Source: Planctomycetota bacterium
GTDB lineage: Bacteria; Planctomycetota; UBA8108
DNA: 9,241 nt
Assembly: GCA_016928605.1 (NCBI GenBank)
Contig: JAFGKN010000711.1
Location: 1-9,241 of the forward strand
Reading direction: 5' to 3'
The notes beneath the pieces were generated by a model. That model was not told the DNA's origin, searched no databases, and saw only the letters and a list, made by a program, of their open reading frames with translations. Every line of letters begins with the position of its first letter. Position 1 is the stretch's first letter. Shown here in pieces: positions 1 through 4,797 of the stretch. The translations under genes and the position numbers were made by a program.

Positions 1-645
1 AACGGCGTCGAGCTCGCCGCGAAGGCCGGCGACTGGTGGCTCGACAGGTCCTTCGGAAGGATCGACGCGCGCTCGGCGGCGAAGGTCGGCGAGAACGTGC
101 TCGAGCTCGCGGCATCCCCCTTCACGATCTACCACGAGATCGAGGCGGCGTATGTCATCGGAGAGTTCGGCGTGCGCCCTGCGGAATCCGGCTTCGCGAT
201 CGTTCCGGAGGAGAGCCTGAAGGTGGGGCCCTGGAAGGAGCAGCTCCTCCCTCTCTCCGGCGCGGGCGTCAGCTACTCGCAGGTGTTCGAGCTACAAGAG
301 CTTTCCAGCAAATACCGGCTGAGGCTGCCCTCCTGGAACGGCAGCGTCGCGAAGGTGATCGTGAACGGCCGCCCCGCCGGCATCATCGAGGCGCCGCCGT
401 ACGAGCGCGATGTCACTGCGCTGCTGCGCAACGGCGAAAACACCGTCGAGGTGATCGTCATCGGCACGCTGAAGAACACGCTCGGCCCCCACCATGCGGG
501 CCCCGGCCTCGGCTCGGCCTGGCCGAGCATGTTCCACCTGGCTCCGGAGAAGGGCCCGCCGCCGGGACGCGACTACGCCACGGTGGACTACGGCCTGATG
601 GAGCCCTTCGTCCTCGTCGAGGAAAGGGAGGCTGCGCCGAGGTAG
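1..645 (+). CDS. C-terminal part of a glycoside-hydrolase-type protein with jelly-roll sugar-binding domains (5' end outside window)
   Basis: The frame is open from the first base and ends at TAG 643-645, giving 214 residues of a larger protein; the start lies upstream. Two beta-rich modules are visible. The first is the end of a sandwich (NGVELAAKAGDWWLDRSF, then GENVLEL), and the second runs from about residue 75 (GPWKEQLLPLSGAG) to the end. The second carries a pattern typical of the GH2-like galactose-binding/jelly-roll domain that closes many large glycosidases: VIVNGRPAGIIEAPPYERDV, then LLRNGENTVEV, GTLKNTLGPHH and DYGLMEPF. By family knowledge such domains pack on or accompany catalytic modules of alpha-L-rhamnosidase-like and related enzymes. 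No catalytic domain is inside the window, so the substrate cannot be named. The protein is probably exported, but the signal peptide is not visible. No convincing terminator follows the stop. Confidence is high that it is coding and moderate for the fold. Confidence 0.82.
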   Translation, partial: NGVELAAKAGDWWLDRSFGRIDARSAAKVGENVLELAASPFTIYHEIEAAYVIGEFGVRPAESGFAIVPEESLKVGPWKEQLLPLSGAGVSYSQVFELQELSSKYRLRLPSWNGSVAKVIVNGRPAGIIEAPPYERDVTALLRNGENTVEVIVIGTLKNTLGPHHAGPGLGSAWPSMFHLAPEKGPPPGRDYATVDYGLMEPFVLVEEREAAPR

Positions 646-1005
646 CCGGCCGGAGCCGATCCCGGGCCCAAGGCGCGCCGGAGCGCAGCCTTTCACCGAG
701 AGCTTCGGCGGACTTGCTCATCCAGGTCAGGCTCCAGTCTCCTCGTACCTTCCATGGCGCGTCGCCGGGGCCCAGCGCGGAGCTGCCGCATGGGCGGTCT
801 GAGACTCACCAGCCGGGATCTCTTCGAGCTGTTGGAGGGCAGTCTCTCTGGCTGGGGGCAGAGCCGTCAGGCGACGCAGCGGCCGGATGGGGCTTGATGC
901 TATGGCGTCCCGTGATAGACTAAGCTAAACTAAGTTCATCCCTGCGCGGACTGCAGCCCCCCTCCCCTTTCGAAGGTGGTGTACCAGGCCCCACCGGAGT
1001 CAGAT
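646..1005. other. Non-coding interval between glycosidase end and antitoxin
   Basis: About 360 bases without a supportable gene. The only notable content is the AT-richer stretch at about 894-940, described separately as promoter and operator of the toxin-antitoxin pair. A 35-codon reading frame at 790-897 has a plausible ribosome site but no recognisable product. The long frames crossing this interval look like shadows. Confidence 0.6.
894..935 (+). promoter_or_regulatory. Candidate sigma70-type promoter and operator of the toxin-antitoxin operon
   Basis: TTGATG (894-899) and TAGACT (917-922) are separated by 17 bases, each matching four of six bases of the sigma70 consensus. The -10 element runs into CTAAG CTAAA CTAAG (921-935), a five-base period repeated three times, so ACTAAG occurs at 920 and again exactly 10 bases later at 930. 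Repeats spaced one helical turn apart and overlapping the -10/start region are what one expects for autorepression by an antitoxin of this type. The AT-rich patch stands out from its GC-rich surroundings. The function is inferred; only the sequence pattern is seen. It would leave a leader of about 75 bases. Confidence 0.5.
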
Positions 1006-1242
1006 ATGATCCAGGTCAACACGCACGAGGCGAAGTCGAAGCTCTCCTACCTCCTGGCGAGGGTCGAGACGGCCCGCGAAACCGTGCGGATCTGCCGCAA
1101 CGGAAAGCCCATCGCCCTTCTGGTGCCGGTCCACCTCGTTGCCAATCCCCTCGAGAGGCATGATGAGCTCCGCGGGATCACCTTTCGGGAGGACCCCACG
1201 GCCCCACTCTCGGAAGAGGACTGGCCCGAAGCGTCGAGGTAA
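1006..1242 (+). CDS. Type II antitoxin, Phd/YefM family
   Basis: A 78-residue protein that should neutralise the PIN toxin encoded immediately downstream and repress the operon. The N-terminus MIQVNTHEAKSKLSYLLARV has the Phd/YefM pattern: a short beta strand, then 'HEAKSKLSxLL', the DNA-binding/dimerisation helix. It is followed by VRICRNGKPIALLVPV, the usual 'I.RNGKPVA.LVP' strand pair. The acidic C-terminal tail (PLSEEDWPEAS) is the part that normally wraps the toxin. I chose ATG 1006 because GGAG (996-999) sits six bases upstream and the family motif begins right there. A GTG at 976 in the same frame would add ten residues with no family resemblance. The stop at 1240-1242 is three bases before the toxin start, so translation is probably coupled. 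The family call is strong; the specific subfamily is less sure. Confidence 0.88.
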   Translation: MIQVNTHEAKSKLSYLLARVETARETVRICRNGKPIALLVPVHLVANPLERHDELRGITFREDPTAPLSEEDWPEASR

Positions 1243-1245
1243 GAC

Positions 1246-1632
1246 GTGTATCTGCTCGACACCCACGTCCTCCTGTGGCTCGCCGACAAGCAGGAAGAGC
1301 TCTCGCGGGAGGTCCTATCCGCCATCGGGAAGAGCGCGAGCAAGCTCTTCATCTCCTCCATCACGGGCTTCGAGATCGCCGTGAAGGCCGAGCGCGGCGC
1401 GCTGTCGCTCCCGCTTCCTCCGGGGACATGGATCCAGAAGGCGCTCGAGCTGCACGGCATAGAGGAGATCCCGGTCACCTGCGCGATCGCTGCCTTCTCG
1501 GCAGCCCTTCCCAAGATCCACCGCGACCCGTGTGATCGGATCATCATCGCGACCGCCCGGCACCACGAGCTGACCGTGCTGACCAAGGATCCGGTCATCT
1601 CGCGTTACCCGGACGTCCGCGTTCTGTGGTGA
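1246..1632 (+). CDS. vapC: VapC-like PIN-domain ribonuclease toxin
   Basis: A 128-residue PIN-domain protein, normal length for VapC toxins, which are Mg2+-dependent RNases that cut specific cellular RNAs. The four acidic positions of the active site are visible: D5 in LLDTHVLLWL, E43 in ISSITGFEIAVKAERG, D97 in HRDPCDRIIIATA (with D94 nearby) and D115 in VLTKDPVI. The LLDTHxLLW start and the HRDPFDR-like motif belong to the VapC group that commonly pairs with Phd/YefM-type antitoxins, fitting the gene directly upstream. The start is GTG 1246, preceded by GAGG (1236-1239) that overlaps the end of the antitoxin gene. All catalytic residues are kept, so the toxin is probably active. The gene ends nine bases before a displaced coding fragment, so the pair sits beside a rearrangement point. 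Confidence 0.9.
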   Translation: MYLLDTHVLLWLADKQEELSREVLSAIGKSASKLFISSITGFEIAVKAERGALSLPLPPGTWIQKALELHGIEEIPVTCAIAAFSAALPKIHRDPCDRIIIATARHHELTVLTKDPVISRYPDVRVLW

Positions 1633-1640
1633 GGAGTGCT

Positions 1641-1759
1641 CGGCCGGCGCTTCACCCCGGGCGCGACCGGCCGCATCTTCCCGCGGGCGAACCAGCAAGG
1701 CGCGCGCTCGCAGGCGGTCTTCATCAATCCGGGCTCGCGCCTCGAGCCCCTCGCGCGCC
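1641..1759 (+). repeat. Displaced fragment matching 5076-5194 (N-terminal Ig-like domain of the GH39-like gene)
   Basis: This stretch aligns without gaps to 5076-5194 in the same orientation, offset 3435 bases; by hand I count about 13 mismatches in 119 positions (about 89% identity). Read in + it encodes GRRFTPGATGRIFPRANQQG and continues to INPGSRLEPLAR, matching residues about 93-132 of the glycosidase at 4798. There is no start context and no continuation: the left side meets the toxin gene's 3' flank. The right side switches at about 1760 to antisense kinase sequence. Beyond TGCTCG at 1637-1642, which could match 5066-5071 after a short deletion, I see no further homology on the left. 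It is best read as debris from a second, diverged copy of this gene family. Confidence 0.85.
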
Positions 1760-2411
1760 GGGCCAATCCGAAGTCTGTCAGCCAAGTCTGCCCGAGCGAA
1801 TCGACGAGGATGTTCGAGGGCTTCACGTCGCGGTGGATGACTCCGCGCCCGTGGGCGTACTCGAGAGCCTCGGCGATCTCGAGGCCCCACCTCGCGATAA
1901 GGTCGTGGCCAGGGTGAGACTCCCCTCGCCGCTTGGACTCCTCCGCGAGCTGCGCCAGGTTCTTCCCGTCGATGAGCTGCATGGCGTAGTAGTAGACGCC
2001 TCGCTCGTTCCCGACGGCGAAGATCGGAACGATATGCGTGTGGTGGAGGAGGGCCACGGCGCGTGCCTCGCGCTCGAAGAGCTTGACGGCCCTCTGATTC
2101 CACACGTTCGCCAGGGGGAGCACCTTCAGCGCCACGCTCCGGCGCAGCGAGATCTGCTCGGCCTCGTAGACCACGCCCATCCCGCCGCGCCCGATCTCCC
2201 TCTGGATCCGGAAGTCTCCGATCCGCTGGGGCTCCGCTTCGCCGGAGGAATCTATGCCGTGCAGGAAGTCCAGCGATGCGAAGCACTCCTCCAGCCGCGG
2301 CCGGAGCTCCGGATGCCGGGCGAAGATCTCGTCCCTCGACGGAGCTGTCGTCCCCCGGCGGATCTCCGAGGCGAGCACGAGCCCCAGGGTTTGATCCGTA
2401 AGTCGCTCCAT
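1757..2411 (-). pseudogene. Serine/threonine protein kinase, truncated at the DFG motif
   Basis: The first ~217 residues are a clear Hanks-type kinase. An N-terminal helical segment (RHPELRPRLEECFASLDFL) comes first, as in planctomycete-like kinases. Then follow the glycine loop GRGGMGVVYEA (residues 74-84), VALKVLP with the ATP lysine at K96, the alphaC region FEREARAVALLHHTHIVPIF, the catalytic loop HRDVKPSNIL (H193, R194, D195, K197, N200) and LTDFGLA (D213). Kinase sequence then stops. The frame stays open to 1605 but reads the antisense of the 1641-1759 fragment and intergenic DNA. The activation segment, APE motif and whole C-lobe are absent, so phosphotransfer is unlikely. ATG 2411 is preferred because GC-rich third positions and family resemblance begin there; in-frame sequence up to 2561 lacks both. 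No strong ribosome site is seen. It may still be expressed as a dead N-lobe protein. Confidence 0.85.
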
Positions 2412-2825
2412 GCCGAGGCAGGCGATGGCAGTCTGGAGCCTTGCGTTCTCAGGAAGTCTGAACGGCTGCGCTCGTCGAAAGGCAGGAATCCGAGTGACAT
2501 AGCCTGTTGACAACGGCACTTGGTACGTGGTACGAGACTCGCCGGTGAAACGGGTAGACAAGAAGCGAATCCTGTCCTGTAGGAGATGTGGTTGTCTGGT
2601 GTAACCGCCGATTCAATGCTTGGAGCGGCGGCCTGAAAGCGAGGCACGGCCTCGCCCCGCGATTGTCGATCGGCTGAGCGGCCGGTGCCACATAGAAAGA
2701 CCTTGTGCTGCACTGGCTGCTCTGTCCGGGTTGCTGGACAGTACCCCTGGATTGCTCCGGGGACTCAGCGCTGGGGGTATGTTCGTTGAAGAGTCCGTCG
2801 CGACACGGGATGAAAGGAGCACCCC
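2412..2825. other. Intergenic region between divergent kinase and lipoprotein genes
   Basis: About 410 bases with no supportable gene. It holds a tandem TGGTACG TGGTACG (2521-2534), a perfect 7-bp stem with a 3-base loop (GCGAGGC/GCCTCGC, 2639-2655), and a weaker 9-bp stem with two wobble pairs (2742-2750 with 2771-2779). Just before the lipoprotein gene there is a TATGTT (2778-2783) that could be a -10 element, but no good -35 lies at the right distance. None of the hairpins is followed by a T run. Promoters for both flanking genes must lie here, but I cannot place them with confidence. Confidence 0.5.
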
Positions 2826-3461
2826 ATGAACATCGAAGCCGCACACGTTGCCGGAGCCCCTGACCTCAACATTTCCCAGAGAGCACGGCGGCCGCGTTCT
2901 CTCGCACGTCTGCTCTTCGCCTCCCGGGTCGGCGTCGTCGCGCTCGCTGCCGCTGCGACGCTCCCCTTCCTCTCGAGCTGCGCGGCTGCGCGGTCCGTTC
3001 CGGACCTGGAGTTCACGCAGTTCACGGTGCAGGGCTTCCTGAACCGCGACAGCTTCGAGGTGCGGGATCCCGTCGAGGGCAGCTCGGATACCCTCAGCAT
3101 CCTGTTTGGAATCGTGCAAATCATCGAGGGGAACAAGCTCAAGCTGTTCTGGATTCCGTTCTTCGAGGACAGATCCCATACGCGGGTCCCCGCCTACCTC
3201 CGACCCGGCTCTGAACTCGTGGACTGGGTCTTGCCGGCCGGCCCCATCCATTGGCTGGAGGGGCTGGTTCTCGGTCGCACCGAGGAGCGCGCGTACTACG
3301 ATGCGATCGCGAAGTCCCCCGAGGCGGACTTCGTCCTCGAGAAAGGATCGGAGTGCAGGGGCGTAGGGGTGCCGCTGTTCGTCTACAAGCAGACCGTGAC
3401 CTACCGCGGCAAGCCCGTCGTGCTGAAGACCGACGCGGAGAAGCAGAACGAGGGTAAGTGA
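2826..3461 (+). CDS. Lipoprotein of unknown function
   Basis: A 211-residue protein with an unusually long arginine-rich N-terminus (RARRPRSLARLL) before a hydrophobic stretch VGVVALAAAATLPF. It ends in the lipobox LSSC, so C52 would be the lipidated residue and the mature chain about 160 residues. The start ATG 2826 is preceded by AAAGGAG (2813-2819) at good spacing, which supports the long signal region. The mature part has a beta-rich look: LEFTQFTVQGFL, then LFGIVQIIEGNKLKLFWIPF, then AYYDAIAKSPEADFVLEKG and TVTYRGKPVVLK. The 'YYDAIAKSPEADFVL ... YRGKPVVLK' order is reminiscent of small bacterial TRL-like or related lipoproteins, but this is a weak resemblance and I do not assign a family. 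It lies 170 bases upstream of an exported beta-barrel-like protein in the same direction, so the two may act together in the envelope. Confidence 0.8.
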   Translation: MNIEAAHVAGAPDLNISQRARRPRSLARLLFASRVGVVALAAAATLPFLSSCAAARSVPDLEFTQFTVQGFLNRDSFEVRDPVEGSSDTLSILFGIVQIIEGNKLKLFWIPFFEDRSHTRVPAYLRPGSELVDWVLPAGPIHWLEGLVLGRTEERAYYDAIAKSPEADFVLEKGSECRGVGVPLFVYKQTVTYRGKPVVLKTDAEKQNEGK

Positions 3462-3631
3462 GTCCGATCGCGCACATCGTGCGGCCGGGAGGAGGTCCCC
3501 GACGGGCGATGGCGACGCCCGACGGAACGTGTTGATCCACTCGTGTGACGCATGCCAGCCGGGCGCGCACCGCTGGCGCCCGTGCTGGTGAAGCAAAGCA
3601 TAGCATGGCTCCTTTCAGGAGGACTTCTGAC

Positions 3632-4714
3632 ATGCGACGACTACTGGTTTGCATTACGGCGCTGCTGCCGGCATCCGCGTGGGCTCAGTACATCGGGCAT
3701 CCCGCGGGCAGCCTGCTCCCGGCCAGCAGGAGCGACGACAGCACGTCCGATGCCCGCAGGACCGTGGATCTGGGCGGAGCGGAGATGGGCATCACGGGAG
3801 ACTGGCCCATCGAGGCCGACTACACCACTCTTCTTGGAGCCCGTGGCGAGAGGACCTCGACGTTCTCGGAGGTCTACGGAGCGGTCAGCCGCGGCGCCAA
3901 CATGCCGGTATCCAGCATCGGCAACTTCCAGCTCGCCGGCAAAGTCGGAGGCGTCGCGCACAAGATCAAGGAGCATGACATCGGCGAGCTGTATCCCTTC
4001 GACCATTCGGGAGGATTCCTGCTCGGCCTGGACGGCAGGGCCGGCATCTCGCCCATCTCTCCGCTCCGTTTCGGGCTCGGATTCCAGGTCACCGGCACCT
4101 ACTCCACGGATGTGTTCGATGGCGGTTTCACAAACAAACTGGAGGACGCGATCAAGGAGGAGATCTTCGACGACATCCTCGACTATCATGAGAAGAACTG
4201 GTACTCCGACGCGGATACAAGGGAGCTGTGGCTCCTGCGGACGCAGCTCTTCCTCGGAGGCGGCGTCGACATCCCGATCTCGAAGCGCGTCGTCCTGTCG
4301 CCGTACGGCGGCGCTGGCTTGAACCTCGCGTTCGGAGAGCTGCAGCTCGTCGAGGACTACATGAGCTGCGATTCGGAGACCCACAGCATCGCCACGATTC
4401 GCGAGGATCGGCTGGGAATCTACTTCGGCGGCCTCGACGTGAACATCACTCTGGGCGAGGAGTCCTCTCCGAGGACGTTCGTCCTTCGGCTCGAGGGCCA
4501 GACCGATGGAGAAGGGTGGCTCGCCGGGATCAGCTTGCAGTTCCCTCTGGGACGCCCGTCGCCCGATACCGCTCCCAGACGCCGGCGCGAATCCGCCATG
4601 GCGGCTCCAGATCGCGCCGTCCCCGAAGGAGATTCTGTGGCGCCGGAAGAGAATCTCCTCGAAGATGTTGATCTCGAGGATGATCAGCTCGAGGATGGTC
4701 AGCTCGACGAGTAG
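3632..4714 (+). CDS. Exported protein, probable outer-membrane beta-barrel, with acidic pentapeptide-repeat tail
   Basis: A 360-residue protein. The signal peptide is MRRLLVCITALLPASAWAQ with a likely cut after AWA. ATG 3632 is chosen because AGGAGG (3617-3622) lies nine bases upstream and the signal peptide begins there; an in-frame GTG at 3545 would add 29 unlikely residues. The body has alternating amphipathic strands such as RFGLGFQVTGTYS, TQLFLGGGVDIPISKRVVLS, PYGGAGLNLAFGELQL and LGIYFGGLDVNITLG. A last strand WLAGISLQFPLG (296-307) has the pattern of an outer-membrane barrel end. After it come about 53 residues of disordered-looking sequence, first arginine-rich (PRRRRES) then acidic. 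The tail is a five-residue repeat, ENLLE DVDLE DDQLE DGQLD E. No specific family is recognised; a porin-like or surface-antigen-like fold is the best guess. Confidence is high that it is a real exported protein and moderate for the barrel. Confidence 0.8.
   Translation: MRRLLVCITALLPASAWAQYIGHPAGSLLPASRSDDSTSDARRTVDLGGAEMGITGDWPIEADYTTLLGARGERTSTFSEVYGAVSRGANMPVSSIGNFQLAGKVGGVAHKIKEHDIGELYPFDHSGGFLLGLDGRAGISPISPLRFGLGFQVTGTYSTDVFDGGFTNKLEDAIKEEIFDDILDYHEKNWYSDADTRELWLLRTQLFLGGGVDIPISKRVVLSPYGGAGLNLAFGELQLVEDYMSCDSETHSIATIREDRLGIYFGGLDVNITLGEESSPRTFVLRLEGQTDGEGWLAGISLQFPLGRPSPDTAPRRRRESAMAAPDRAVPEGDSVAPEENLLEDVDLEDDQLEDGQLDE
4649..4711 (+). repeat. 15-bp tandem repeat encoding an acidic pentapeptide
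   Basis: Units at 4664-4678, 4679-4693 and 4694-4708 share the pattern GAT-G/GAT-CTC-GAG, with a more diverged unit at 4649-4663. They encode ENLLE, DVDLE, DDQLE and DGQLD at the extreme C-terminus of the beta-barrel-like protein. The period is exactly five codons, so unit gain or loss keeps the frame. Confidence 0.75.
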
Positions 4715-4797
4715 GGCGAGCGCAGCATCATCGACTCCGCTCGAGCCGGGCGCTCGCCCGCACAGATCCGACTGGCGAGGCGAGGAGGGCCCGCACG

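Noticed and set aside
790..897. Small frame of 35 residues with GGAG upstream
   Set aside because: No similarity known to me and no distinct codon bias; it ends inside the proposed -35 element.
36..923. 295-codon + strand frame overlapping the first gene
   Set aside because: It is out of frame with the jelly-roll domains, very arginine-rich, and only long because GC-rich DNA lacks stops.
2742..2779. Hairpin TACCCCTGG/CTGGGGGTA before the first lipoprotein
   Set aside because: Contains two wobble pairs and a 20-base loop; not strong enough to list as a regulatory element on its own.
2620..2829. 69-codon + strand frame upstream of the first lipoprotein
   Set aside because: No ribosome site and no motif; it overlaps the lipoprotein start out of frame.
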